From the NCBI RefSeq assembly GCF_018143015.1, contig NC_054748.1, positions 11,522,967 through 11,586,966 on the forward strand: a stretch of DNA of 64,000 nucleotides, read 5' to 3'. The notes beneath the pieces are model-generated. The model worked only from the letters and a program-made list of their open reading frames with translations. It was not told where the DNA came from and did not search any database. The stretch is from Lytechinus variegatus. Lineage: Eukaryota; Echinodermata; Echinoidea; Temnopleuroida; Toxopneustidae. Below, piece by piece: positions 56,201-64,000 of the stretch (its first letter is position 1; each line of letters starts with the position of its first letter). The position numbers and the translations under genes were made by a program.

Positions 56201-56937
56201 AAATTCTTGTGGCCCTTAATAATTACATTTTGCCCTTTAAATTGAGAGAAATAGCCCCCAAAATTCTGCAGTCACCCAAATGTCGAATAAGAGATTGCCC
56301 CTTGAAAATCAAAATTATTTCCCACCCTGAGTCAAGTCCCACAAATAAACAGTTTCAATTGACTGGAAAGAATTTGATCCTACAGTTGGTAGATTATGCA
56401 ATTGGTAACGTTCATGCCAATTTTTGGCGCGATTGTGCCATCGATGGCAGAGATTATAGGGTGGGGGGCTGAATCACCACCCCCTCCCCCTGTCTTCATA
56501 GGTGTCAAAATATTTAGGGTTAAGGTATAATTCTTCTACGATAACTAAGCTTTGTGTTACGGGTTCCAAAACTTGTGGTTGAAAGAAATTTGACTCTGTC
56601 AGAGTCAAATGTACACTTCATAGTCAATATGCAAATGAGTTATCTGATGACATTTCTTTTGTAATTTGTTTGAATTTCCAATATTTTCCTTCAATAAACT
56701 TCATTTTGATTCCTATTGGAACATGTAATATTAATATAATTTATTATTATGCGATGAAGATCTCTTTATCTTATCTATGAATTTGAATTCAGCCTGGAGT
56801 ACCCCTTAAACCCCATTAGAGTAGTGTACGATTTGTTTTTTGTTATAGGTCGTGGTGCCCAGGGAGGTCCCCGTAATCAAGTCCCATACCGAGGAGGAAG
56901 GGGAAGCTTTGGGAAACCAAGTCAGGTGACCGTTTAA
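38271..56937 (+). CDS. CAPRIN1: Caprin-1 (cytoplasmic activation/proliferation-associated RNA-binding protein), 15 exons
   Basis: Exons: 38271-38387, 41040-41189, 46016-46177, 47170-47270, 47819-47913, 48297-48580, 48925-49147, 49812-49910, 50798-51138, 52769-52859, 53455-53571, 53840-54091, 54579-54734, 55602-55769, 56849-56937. Total 2445 nt, 814 aa, phases consistent throughout; human caprin-1 is about 709 aa. The protein binds mRNA, partners FMRP and G3BP, and regulates translation and stress granules. Family marks: LVGVIDKKIRNLEKRK (residues ~24-39), SLEFAKELSKQF (exon 2), the basic AQKREAKREKQQKHEQE (exon 3), LDEFYKLV (exon 4), an acidic/Pro stretch (exon 6), FNFVQDSMLDYD (~366-377, the G3BP NTF2-like-domain ligand), a Gln/Ser-rich low-complexity region (exons 7-12, QQQQ, SQTYSSQS), then RGG/GRG-rich exons 13-15 (~678-814). 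The exon 5/6 join (47913 to 48297) is the weakest: the donor is a poor match (GTGATT) and the segment is about three residues shorter than in vertebrates. Confidence 0.93.
39290..40560. other. CAPRIN1 intron 1, 5' part
   Basis: No exon was recognised. 39455-39880 contains words reminiscent of the TTAA MITE families (AAGGGGTTCTCCTGGCT, TGAAAATTTCATCAAATCG) and is probably a decayed copy. Confidence 0.4.
40573..40980. repeat. Intronic repeat, inverted relative to 46715-47110
   Basis: It shares, in reverse orientation, words such as CAAAATGAGTTC, TGCTGAGAAATCAGCAA, TTCACAAAGTTCAGTTA and TTTACAGA with 46715-47110. The left end TTAAAGGTAAATGC suggests a TTAA-type MITE. It contains a perfect 24-bp palindrome at 40740-40763. 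Confidence 0.6.
40740..40763. repeat. Perfect 24-bp GC-rich palindrome
   Basis: The half-sequence TAGGGCGTCGGG is followed immediately by its reverse complement with no spacer. The sister repeat at 46715-47110 lacks it. Confidence 0.9.
41180..41570 (+). repeat. Tandem repeat starting at the CAPRIN1 exon 2 splice donor
   Basis: About three units of 115-135 bp share CAATG(A/T)(A/G)GGTA(A/G)G at 41183, ~41299 and ~41431, then CTTTGACCTTTAACCCCTGA, CCCTGAA(T/C)GTTTCCA and TGTATTCT. The first unit starts in exon 2, so the GT donor word at 41190 is echoed at 41306 and 41438. Confidence 0.75.
41580..43110. other. CAPRIN1 intron 2, nothing recognised
   Basis: AT-rich intron without exon-like or clearly repetitive structure. 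Confidence 0.5.
43113..44558. mobile_element. TIR element AGCTCATCCGGC with internal ~140-bp tandem repeats
   Basis: The ends AGCTCATCCGGC and GCCGGATGAGCT are perfect 12-bp inverted repeats. Near the left end are GGCGTGGCGTCCGTCGTC words. The interior is about eight diverged copies of a ~140-bp unit (TTTGTTGACCGATTTTGAT, TCTTCCATCTGGTAGAGCTT, AGGTTCACCAA, TACACAGAATTTTGAAATTTT, TGCTAATTTATGC). No coding content. It lies in CAPRIN1 intron 2. Confidence 0.8.
44640..44805. repeat. Diverged dispersed repeat, partner of 14755-14945
   Basis: The same ordered words as at 14755-14945, more decayed. Non-coding. Confidence 0.3.
44942..45421. mobile_element. TTAA MITE, AGGGGAAGTT(C/T)ACCCTGA family (copy 2, 480 bp)
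   Basis: The ends AGGGGAAGTTTACCCTGA and TCAGGGTGAACTTCCCCT are inverted repeats, flanked by TTAA (44938-44941, 45422-45425). It is about 90 per cent identical by eye to copy 1 at 22351-22847 in the same orientation. It lies in CAPRIN1 intron 2. Confidence 0.9.
46287..46700. mobile_element. 414-bp hAT-like MITE, CAGGGTGCTACATAA ends
   Basis: The ends CAGGGTGCTACATAA and TTATGTAGCACCCTG are perfect 15-bp inverted repeats. The flanking direct repeat GTTAAGG lies at 46280-46286 and 46701-46707. CAGGG ends fit hAT-type elements, although 7 rather than 8 flanking bases match. The interior contains a perfect 18-bp inverted repeat at 46531-46579. It lies in CAPRIN1 intron 3. Confidence 0.85.
46531..46579. 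repeat. Perfect 18-bp hairpin inside the hAT-like MITE
   Basis: ATGACCAAAATTAGGGTC, a 13-base loop, then the exact reverse complement. Confidence 0.9.
46715..47110. repeat. Intronic repeat, inverted partner of 40573-40980
   Basis: See 40573-40980. The hAT-like MITE is inserted immediately beside its left edge. It lies in CAPRIN1 intron 3. Confidence 0.55.
48050..48230. repeat. (CAT/ATC)n microsatellite in CAPRIN1 intron 5
   Basis: ATC/CAC/CAT triplets fill most of the 383-base intron between exons 5 and 6. Poly-His and poly-Met frames here are artefacts. Confidence 0.9.
49173..49305 (+). repeat. Short TIR repeat (ATAAGCTACTGAAATTCTT..GATTGGCTCAG)
   Basis: Bounded by GAGCTTTTCATGAAAC and GTTTCATGAAATGCTC, imperfect inverted repeats. 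Related to the copies at 7780-7885 and 25865-25990. Confidence 0.55.
49847..49992 (+). repeat. Tandem duplication of the 3' part of CAPRIN1 exon 8
   Basis: 49847-49897 (inside exon 8) is repeated at 49942-49992, 51 bases at period 95 with two substitutions. The second copy lies in intron 8. It diverges just before the original donor and reads GTCATCAGTAAAAAT, which happens to create a GTAAAA word. Confidence 0.9.
50208..50590. repeat. Large inverted repeat (140-bp arms) in CAPRIN1 intron 8
   Basis: 50208-50347 and 50454-50590 are almost perfect reverse complements, with a 106-base loop. The loop contains the hammerhead-like motif at 50356-50396. No target duplication was fixed. Such a palindrome around a possible ribozyme may be a derivative of a Penelope-like or other retroelement; this is inference. 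Confidence 0.85.
50356..50396 (+). ncRNA. Hammerhead-ribozyme-like core motif (candidate)
   Basis: In order: ACTC (50356-50359); CTGAAGA (50360-50366), a fit to the core CUGANGA; a 7-bp stem CGGACAG/CTGTCCG with loop TCAAC; AAACGTC (50386-50392); then GAGT (50393-50396), which pairs with ACTC as stem I. The core G of GAAA (50385) must either pair with C67 or leave that C as an extra base, a departure from the canonical core. Stem III would be only AC/GT, which is self-complementary and would favour a dimeric form. Activity is not shown. Confidence 0.4.
51541..52324. mobile_element. 784-bp TIR element, AGGGACA(A/G)TGATTTTCCG family
   Basis: The ends AGGGACAATGATTTTCCG and CGGAAAATCACTGTCCCT are inverted repeats with one mismatch. 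The flanks ACACTATT (51533-51540) and ACACTATG (52325-52332) match at 7 of 8 bases, an hAT-style 8-bp target duplication. Sub-terminal (A)ACGGAA words repeat near both ends. No transposase. It lies in CAPRIN1 intron 9. Confidence 0.85.
52874..53430 (+). repeat. Dispersed repeat, GTCTCACC..CATAGCAGAG family (copy 3, longest)
   Basis: It starts GTCTCACCTGCATAGCAGAG. After GACGGCGGCG it holds about three ~150-bp internal repeats, each with 'TAACTTTGAAA', 'ATGAAACTT', 'AATCAAGTATC(A/T)CTGAA' and 'TCACATGA..AAGGTCAA(A)GGTCATTTAGG'. The AAGGTCAAAGGTCA words are perfect DR1 nuclear-receptor half-site pairs. It lies in CAPRIN1 intron 10. Confidence 0.75.
53497..53710 (+). repeat. Tandem duplication of the 3' part and donor of CAPRIN1 exon 11
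   Basis: ACTGATCCCTCACAGGCTTC through ACATCGGATGTA and the donor occurs at 53511 in exon 11 and again at 53626 in intron 11, period 115. In the second copy the donor GGTGAGT is changed to GGCGAGT. Confidence 0.9.
54640..55020 (+). repeat. Triplicated 3' part and donor of CAPRIN1 exon 13
   Basis: Three tandem units (period 125 and 127) each contain ACTTCC(G/A)TGG or a close variant, AGCAGGGGAAA, TTTTATCAG(G/A)GGTGGAAC and CCAATCTAGAGGAGGTAATA. The first ends exon 13; the others lie in intron 13. Potential GT donors stand at 54735, 54860 and 54987. Confidence 0.93.
56045..56235 (+). repeat. Dispersed repeat, second copy of the 21185-21385 family
   Basis: It shares ACGACCCAAGTCACCCTTAG-type order, CCCCAAGATCTATCACAAAC, ATATTCAAGAGTATTTAGAA and AACTATGGCAG with 21185-21385. 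Confidence 0.55.
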
Positions 56938-57260
56938 CCTTTGACCTCTCAGCAAGATGAGGAGGAGGAGGAGGAAGAAAGGAGAAACCAAGAAACGCTA
57001 CTCTGCAGTGGAGCCAATACAGTTTAGTTTTACATCGATTCTTCGCATCTCATGTTTCTTTTTTAATTTCAGTTCTTTTTCATTTTTTATTACAAAAATT
57101 GATATCCTTACTGGTACATGAATCTCTATTATTTACCCGTCTAAGCTTATGAGATTATATTTATTTTCTACATTGCGTTGTAATTATTTTACACTTTTGC
57201 AATCATGAAGGCTTTAGTATGGCTGCACTGCAGAGGAATTTGAAAAATAAAACTTGAAAA
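56938..57260 (+). other. CAPRIN1 3' UTR with candidate poly(A) signal
   Basis: AATAAA at 57246-57251 is the first canonical polyadenylation signal after the stop codon at 56935-56937, giving a short 3' UTR of about 330 bases. Longer forms are possible. Confidence 0.45.
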
Positions 57261-59300
57261 AAAATTGTAAAAGCTTGAAAAATGTCGTTATAAAAAAGAG
57301 GTGTGGTTTGGAGTTGCCAATTTGACGAAGCATGGCAGCTAAGGATCCACTGTGTACGAGTGTAATAATGAGGAGGGGTTATTTCTGTGAATCAATTTCT
57401 TTTTTTTTAGTTATTGTTTCTGTTAGGTATTATAAGATAATATATAATCAAAATTGCATATGTATGAGCATGTACAGTATAGTCCTTCTCCATCTGCGAT
57501 GATTTTACATACCAACTTTATAACCTGTCACTATACCTAAGCGTATCGGCACATCCCCAAATAGCATATTTAGATACTGCTGGATTTCCTTTTGTTAGGG
57601 GAAAGAAGCATGCGTACGTGCTTGTTTTTCCTGAGATTGCTAATCCCTTGCATTTATATCTGGTCATTTATTTTTCAAGTTATTCTAATGCAATTGCCAT
57701 TATAGAGATACATTGGCCTTAAATCACATTGGTTGTTTCATTTGTACTATTGTACAATACCATGGTCAATCTAGATTTCTCATACATAATTATGCTTATA
57801 ATCATTGTGTTACCAAGAAAAGTCTGATCATAAATTTTTGTATTTGGCAGACAGCGCAAAATTCATATTGAATGATGCACAATGAAACAAGTTATCTGCA
57901 TTATCCATTGAAACCACTTTCGTGATTTCTGGCAGTATGGTTTCAAAACAATGTAATTGATGCATAGTTGGGTTTTTTTTTTGGGGGGGGGGGTATGTTG
58001 AAACTAGCATTGAATCAGAAGCACATTGCAGGCAATACTAAAGTTGATCTTTGTTCAGGCAAACATGAAGCCATCTTTTTAGAATAGCAGCCAATCTGAT
58101 CCACATTGAGCCATATTCATCATTGAATTCTGCAATTGACTTTTAAAAACAGAAAAAAAAGAAGGAAAGACATTTGAGTATGATCGTATGGAAAATTATA
58201 TACAGAGCTCCGTGCATTAACAAATAGGCTTGAGATAATATGTTGTATAAGTCCACAGTAAGGATCCTTACAGGATGTATTGCACTTGAAACTTGTGGTC
58301 AGAAATATAGGTAGAATATTTTATTTTTTTCCAATGAAGTAAAACTCTCACAATATCAAAATCAATGATGTAGAAACTGTCCTGAATATTTAGAAATGGT
58401 AGATATGATTTCAATTGAAAAGGTTCTATTTCATAGTGTTTGAAAGACATCTTTGGTTGTTGGATTGTACAATTTGGATAGTATTCGGTAAAACCATATG
58501 AAAATAACTTCTCTGTTTGAAAGCAATCAGAACCCTGGCCAAATTTAATCATATAGTACATTTTATTGGAATTAAATAAATTTTGACATTTATGTGGGCA
58601 CTTTTTGGTTGCTTTCTATTCCACTTCTATGCTTATGTGTGTGATTTAGTTTGGTCCATCTGTGAGTTAGTATATCATTATCAACAGGCTCCTGAGGAAA
58701 TGGTAGAAGCTATTGCCCAAGTAACCTTGAAAGTGTGATATTTTTGTTATATTGCCTTATCCCAGATATTGTCATGTACATGACATACACATTAATGTTC
58801 TGCTTTAAATGACCATGGTAATGACTGATTATACTTGTAATTCTTACATTATACATTGTACACTAATGCAGATTGTAATATCAGTGTTGTGTTGCTATGT
58901 CAGAAAAAAAATCAGGCAATGTCATGGCCATCTGATTACTTATTTTTGTTGGTTCTTATCATGCATGAAATGCAAACCGAAGGCACGTAGATTTTGGGAG
59001 TTTTAGGTAAGGATGTTGAAATATTGGACTGTGATGTAATAACATCATTCAAGGCACTGCGCATTCATCGCATTACATTCTCCTCTTTTTCCACTGTCAT
59101 AATTGAGATTTTGAAAACCATACTTCTCGCGTCATGAGGGATGACATGGACTTGTGTTCACTGTTTTACATACATTCAGTCATCATGAGCCAACTCTGCA
59201 GCTATGTATGTTAGATGTGATCCTTAAAGGTTTTTAAAGGAAGTCAATGGTGCCACTCAACTAGATTGACACACAGTTTGCATGAGAGTTTCTGACATGG
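57260..59300. other. 3' flank of CAPRIN1, no confident gene
   Basis: AT-rich. 58688-58738 is a short open stretch after a CAACAG acceptor (A P E E M V E A I A Q V T L K V, stop) that could join exon 15 in frame as an alternative last exon if the donor AGTCAG/GTGACC in exon 15 is used. This is unproven. Confidence 0.35.
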
Positions 59301-59318
59301 TAACAAATCCAAACAATA

Positions 59319-59478
59319 GGTAACTACCATGGTAACGATGCTAAACAATAGGTAACTACCATGGTAACGATGCCAAACAATAGGTAACTACCATGGTAAC
59401 GATGCCAAACAATAGGTAACTACCATGGTAACGATGCAAAACAATAGGTAACTACCATGGTAACGATGCTAAATGACC
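59319..59478. repeat. 32-bp tandem repeat, five copies
   Basis: GGTAACTACCATGGTAACGA followed by TGC(T/C/A)AAACAATA repeats exactly every 32 bases from 59319, 59351, 59383, 59415 and 59447. Each unit contains the palindromic core CCATGG flanked by TA..TA. It begins next to a related ACATGGTAACAAATCC word at 59295. Confidence 0.95.
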
Positions 59479-59870
59479 AATCGAAATCAGGAATTCAGTG
59501 TAAAATTAACCGTTGGTTGGCAAAGTTATCTTAATAGTTGACGGTGATGCAGGTGTTGTCTTGTCAATAAAAAAATCCTTATTGGCATTGTAGCGAATCT
59601 TTGGTTTATTAGAATACATAGATTTGCAAGTATTGCTATTAGTATGACATCTTGGACGATTGATACTGATTTATATCAATATGCCATTTCATTAAGCTGT
59701 ATGACTTTAAGAATGACCGGGGCCCCGTAACACAAAGGTCAGCAATTAATCACTAATTTGAAATAACAATTCTGATTGGTTCCTCATCAGTCTTAAGAGC
59801 AGAATATGCATGCAACGATAATGCTGATAGGCCATTTTCATTTAGCGTTTAATTACCTTTGTGTTGCGGG

Positions 59871-60128
59871 CCCTGGTGGGCGTTTCGTAAAGCTGTTCAT
59901 GAGATAAGAATGACTTTACTCATGACTGGTGAACCTTTCTTGTGCTAAATGATATCCCTGTATAATTGAAAATATGACCTAAGAACATGTTCCAGTTGTG
60001 CGTAACTTTACAAACAGCTTTGTGACATGCCCACTTGTTTCCCTTTGTAGCTAGCTGACTTGGCATCCAAAACATGTTTGAGTTTTGTATAAAGATGGAC
60101 ATGACCTAGAACTGCCTTGTGAAACACC
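59871..60128. repeat. Short TIR repeat, GTTTCGTAAAG / CTTGTGAAACACC family
   Basis: The left end GGGCGTTTCGTAAAGCTGTT and right end GCCTTGTGAAACACC form an imperfect inverted repeat. Related to 2541-2704. A further relic lies at 60355-60465 (CCCTGTTTCACAATCAG to GATTTTGTGAAATGAACCCC). Confidence 0.5.
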
Positions 60129-60593
60129 ATTCAGTGTGCTTGGGATAATGACAAGAATCTTATGTATTTCTTTGAATATCACAAATTGTAATGAAATTTT
60201 TAGCAAAGTATAACTTTACATGAAATTTTTCTTTCTTGGTAGTAATTGACATACACAGAAATTGCAGCAGTTTATAGTTTAGTCAACAGTTGAAGTCTGA
60301 CTTTGTATTGGATAGAAAGCTAAATCATAACCTCTGTAGATATGCATGGTCTGGTGGGGCCCTGTTTCACAATCAGTCATTCATGCATATCTCATCGAAT
60401 CATGTATTAATCTTAAACACACTAGGTTGTCATAGACAGTGATGATGATTTTGTGAAATGAACCCCTTTACTGCATTGTTCAAAAAATATTTTGTTATGC
60501 TTCTATTAGAGCATGAAAAAATGAACCAGTTCAAAACTGTAATCCAATTTATTTGCTTCTATCCTATTTCTATTGTATACCAAGTATATTTTG

Positions 60594-60648
60594 TTGACTT
60601 CACCCGCAAGAAAGTCCTTGGCATAATGACCTTCTTGCGGTAAGTCAA
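60594..60648. ncRNA. Compact 55-nt hairpin, pre-miRNA-like in shape
   Basis: Pairing: TTGACTT/AAGTCAA (7 bp), a 3x1 internal loop, CCGCAAGAA/TTCTTGCGG (9 bp), one A-C mismatch, GTC/GAC, and an 11-base loop. The shape fits a small hairpin RNA, but it is short for a pre-miRNA and could be a decayed MITE. I recognise no known miRNA seed. Confidence 0.3.
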
Positions 60649-60659
60649 TGGTTTGGTGT

Positions 60660-62200
60660 GTTAACTGCTTGTGAAGATTCCTATTTTGTGTTCTTTTGTT
60701 ACGGATAGCTCAAAATTTTGCCTTAATTGTGTAATTGTGATTGGAAGATTTGCATAAAGAGTTGGTGCACATGGTTTTAGTTGGTTTGTATAACTTCATA
60801 TTCTGTACCATGCAGTCATGCAATAAAAAAAATCTCTTCAAATATATGAAATATTGTCTTGAATATCATTTGTTATGGGACTTCCTGTAATCTTTTTTTT
60901 CTTCCCCTTTACTCTCTTTGAATATCTTTGCTTTTCCTTTTTGTATTTTTTCTCTCTCTCACTTCTCGATTTGTATCCACAGAGTCTGATATAGCAGATG
61001 GTAAAATTCGTAGATCGTCTAACACCATCATGACTCACCCAAGTTCATCTACAATTAATTTGGTCTCATTACCATTTGGTCGAATCATTTCTTGGTTTAG
61101 TGCGAACTTTCAATTATTTTAATATCCAGATGGTCTGATATTCACCTTTTCTCCTTATTACTTTGCTCTTTTTCAAATGAAAATTTGGTTTATAAACAGT
61201 TCATATAGACCGGGCAGTGTGAGACTAATTGGGCATCAGACAACATTGTTAAAGCCTCGCTAGGAATTAGACGAAATAATGAATGGGCTAAATGGCAATT
61301 AGACAAAGTGGTAAACGGATAGTAGATGAATTGAGATCAGATTTTTTGAATCAGAAAGACCAAAGAAGATGTAGGCCAAGTGGCACTTTTACCCCTTCCT
61401 CTCCATAGGCGAATCGGGGGGGGGGGGGGGGTAATGGTGGTGCAAAGAAAGGGAGGGGGGATGGAAAAAAAGAAAAAAGGATATAGGAGAAAAAGTGGGG
61501 GGCTAATGGCGCAAAAGAGAGGGAGAGGAGAAAGACAAGTAAATAAAATAAGATGAGAGGAAGATTCGGAAAAAAAAAATTCGCTTCATTATATTTTTCG
61601 CTCGCACTTCCCGCTCAGATTGCCTATTCGATGAGTTACATATCTTCAAGTGTCTTTTAAAATGGAGCTTAAAATATCTAGTTATGAAGTCAATATGCAA
61701 AACATTTAAACTCGGGCACGAAGCTTTTATTATTTTGTTCGATTTACAATTTGATTAAAAAAAATAAGCTCAATGAAATGTCCCGTATAAAGGTCTGAAT
61801 GGTCTGAATATTTTTTTAAGCTATCGCTACGCACTTGCATTATTTTATTTTGTGAAGTACCTATCCTCTTCGTATGTTCCATATTCCTTTTCAGGTCTGA
61901 TTGACAAAATTTATGAGCTAGCGTTTCACACTTTGCAGTAAAATGTAGTTTTGAATATAATCAAATTGAATTTCCATCAAATTTATAACGTCGGCCGGAT
62001 GAATGATAAGTTTATTCATATTTTACATTTTTTACTTTCCATTTATATTATTACGTCATCCTTAAAACATTACGTAATAATATTAATCTTGAAAGTAAAA
62101 AGTCAGCAGACTACGCATAGAACGCCTATCAAAATGCACCAATAACATGACAGCGCTGCATAACGGCGCAGCGCCTTGACACTCATACGCGCTGTGGGTG
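60660..62200. other. Intergenic DNA, no gene recognised
   Basis: AT-rich with a poly-G run near 61418. A 21-base exact match (CTTGAAAGTAAAAAGTCAGC plus A) is shared between about 62089 and 24134, inside the CCCTATCTAGG element, so a decayed relative may lie here. Confidence 0.4.
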
Positions 62201-62229
62201 CCACGCCCTGGGAACAACCGCGCCCCGCC

Positions 62230-62367
62230 ATGGTAACAATAGTCACTGTTTGTAAACAAACTTCATTCTCTTTGCAACTTTGCGATCTCGAGAACTCACT
62301 GCCAATTTTTTGACAGTTTTTGACGAATTTTGCTTGCATTTTCGAGTCATTTTTGCCGATCGCCAGG
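62230..62367 (+). other. Possible 5' UTR exon of the right-edge gene
   Basis: A GC-richer block (62160-62230) precedes a stretch ending TTGCCGATCGCCAG/GTCAGT, a good donor at 62368. It could be a non-coding first exon spliced to the exon near 63011. Weak. Confidence 0.25.
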
Positions 62368-63010
62368 TCAGTATCATAATTATAGGTAATTCTTTATAAC
62401 CTGAGCAAGTTTGGAGAAAATAGGATGAATATTAAAAACGCAGTGAACAAAAATGTGGCATGATAAATGTCAAATTTTCTGTTTAAGATCTAGATCTAGA
62501 GATCTACCCCCATGGATAATTTGTTGGGATAGAATATTGTAAATGGCAGGGACCTAGTCTTACAAAACGATAGATTCATATCAAATAGTGAGCTCGTATA
62601 TTTTAGATGAGTAACTTTAGAACTATTTTGAATAATTATTAAGGCCGATATATCGCATATCTCTGTTAGATGTAGGCATGTTACATCAGTTTACTATCCT
62701 TTAGAACAGATCAGTCAATTTCAGGAATTTGCAAGCGAAATTTACTTGATGTGTAGATTTTTACAAATTTAACGTTAAGCCGAAAAGTGAAATATTTTAA
62801 AAATGAACATATCAACCCCCCCCCCCCCCCCGCTTTCGCCCAAATCTATTCTGGGTTCATCCGGGAAAGAAGCGCCCTCTATTTCTTCTATTTATAAATC
62901 AATTTTTCCTATTACCATTTCTTCATTCTTCATTTATATATTTCCATCTTCTCTCTCTTATTAGAACATAGTTTCTTTTAGTTTGATCACGGGAAACAGA
63001 TATTTTGGCG

Positions 63011-64000
63011 ATGTATTGCAATCGACTTGTTCGTCCCCCTACCCCCTGGGTCCTGAGACCAGTTCCCCGTACTGGGTCAGCTTCTCCTGCCATCAGATCA
63101 CCGATGGTTAAACCCATCGATGTAAGCAAAGTATTTCCAAATAGAATGTGTAAATGTCATGAAATAAAAATGAAAAAACAACAACAACAAAACAATAACA
63201 ATGAATAAATATCAGACTGTTATTCTGTCCGAAAGAATATTATATAATGAAGCTTATATCAATGACAATACATTCTGGAATGAATGAATACTTATTAAAT
63301 CATTACTGACAATATAGCATTTTGATACAGAAAAGTTATTTCATATTATTTTCTAAAGCTTATCAAGTTTGTGTAAGTCATAAGATTCATTTTTATATTT
63401 GAATTCATTGTCAGGTAGTTCGATTGAAAGTATATTATAAAGCACGTGATCTATGGGTAGAATTAAAAATAAAGAAATATTAAATTTAAAAAGGTTTTTC
63501 CTCAATACCTCAAGAAAAAATAAATGAATGAACGAATGAATGATACATCATAAATTAATGAATGAATAAATAAGTAATATCTAAATGAATCAACAAATAA
63601 ACAAGCAAATAAATAAATAAATAAATAAGTAGATAATAATTGATGAATAAATTAATTAATAATTATTAAATAATGTAAACGAATAGTTTTATTAAAAACG
63701 CAAAATCATTTAATCAGTAAATAAGTGACCAAAAATAAAATTAACAAATGATTAACAAAATTAATTAATAGAAGATTGTATAAGTACAGAAAATAAATTA
63801 ATGAATTAATACAAATGAAAATAAGACTCAACGAACAAAAAGAAAAAAAAACACTTTTATGATATATGGAATGGTAAATTATAGTAAAATATGACTTATG
63901 TTATTATAGTAATCATCAATAAAAACAACAACATCTTCCATTCTAAACAGGAGCTGTGTTGGTCGTACCAGGATCCAACTTTCTCCCCATCCACCATCTC
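63011..64000 (+). CDS. 5' part of an unrecognised gene (two exons, runs off the window)
   Basis: Exon A: ATG at 63011 through GAT at 63118 or close by, ending in the donor GAT/GTAAGC; it encodes MYCNRLVRPPTPWVLRPVPR and ends SPMVKPID. It may begin further upstream, at an acceptor-like GGGAAACAG near 63000, as the frame is open there. Exon B starts after TTCTAAACAG at about 63951 and reads ELCWSYQDPTFSPSTI in the same phase to the window end. Evidence is the open frame, codon-like base composition against a very AT-rich surround, and matching GT-AG phase. I recognise no family. The opposite strand of exon A is also open but lacks splice signals. Confidence 0.4.
63180..63945. repeat. A/T-rich AATAAATAAA/GAATGAAT low-complexity intron
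   Basis: TGAATGAATAAATAA-type words dominate 63460-63900. No coding signal. Confidence 0.7.

Noticed and set aside
62103..62339. 78-codon minus-strand frame near the right-edge gene
   Set aside because: No splice signals or family resemblance; GC-richer sequence there fits a promoter or 5' UTR better.
1..64000. CRISPR array, operon or bacterial-type defence system
   Set aside because: Introns, LTR elements and MITEs show eukaryotic nuclear DNA; the tandem arrays lack repeat-spacer structure.

Overview
Eukaryotic (metazoan) nuclear DNA, AT-rich, with short exons, long introns, canonical GT-AG junctions and a dense, diverse repeat load. The retrotransposon type (Gmr1-like Ty3/gypsy, a deuterostome group), the exon contents and the repeat style suggest an invertebrate deuterostome, most likely an echinoderm such as a sea urchin. 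The species is inferred, not proven.

Three conserved genes can be rebuilt exon by exon with closing reading frames. HSPBP1, the Hsp70 nucleotide-exchange factor, runs on the minus strand (9121-15399, 334 aa, possible N-terminal extension from an exon at 15544-15597). RPL27A (ribosomal protein uL15, 148 aa) runs on the plus strand from a proposed ATG-only exon at 16866 to 25237, head-to-head with HSPBP1. CAPRIN1 (15 exons, 38271-56937, 814 aa as modelled) encodes an RNA-binding protein of stress granules and translational control, with the G3BP-binding motif and C-terminal RGG region visible. A fourth, unrecognised gene probably begins near the right edge (63011 onward). All three named genes belong to translation or protein homeostasis, but nothing in the sequence shows that they act as one system.

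Layout. 1-3600: low-complexity intergenic DNA and a non-LTR retrotransposon relic. 3603-7603: a 4-kb foldback element with 1.5-kb inverted arms. 7.8-9.1 kb: dispersed repeats. 9.1-15.6 kb: HSPBP1, whose first intron holds a 1.47-kb TIR element with an 8-bp target duplication. 15.6-16.9 kb: bidirectional spacer. 16.9-25.2 kb: RPL27A, its introns filled with TTAA-flanked MITEs, a satellite array and a TIR element. 25.2-30.2 kb: intergenic repeats, including a MITE inserted into another MITE. 30269-36688: a young, complete Gmr1-like LTR retrotransposon with an uninterrupted 1525-codon Gag-Pol in the order Gag-PR-IN-RT-RH. 36.7-38.2 kb: GAAA microsatellites. 38.3-56.9 kb: CAPRIN1 and its intronic repeats. 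57-62 kb: its 3' flank, with 32-bp tandem repeats and a compact hairpin. 62-64 kb: the probable next gene.

Most unusual: four CAPRIN1 exons (2, 8, 11, 13) are each followed by tandem copies of their own 3' exon end or 5' splice site; a hammerhead-ribozyme-like core lies in the loop of an intronic palindrome; and filled and empty target sites for one MITE both occur in the window.
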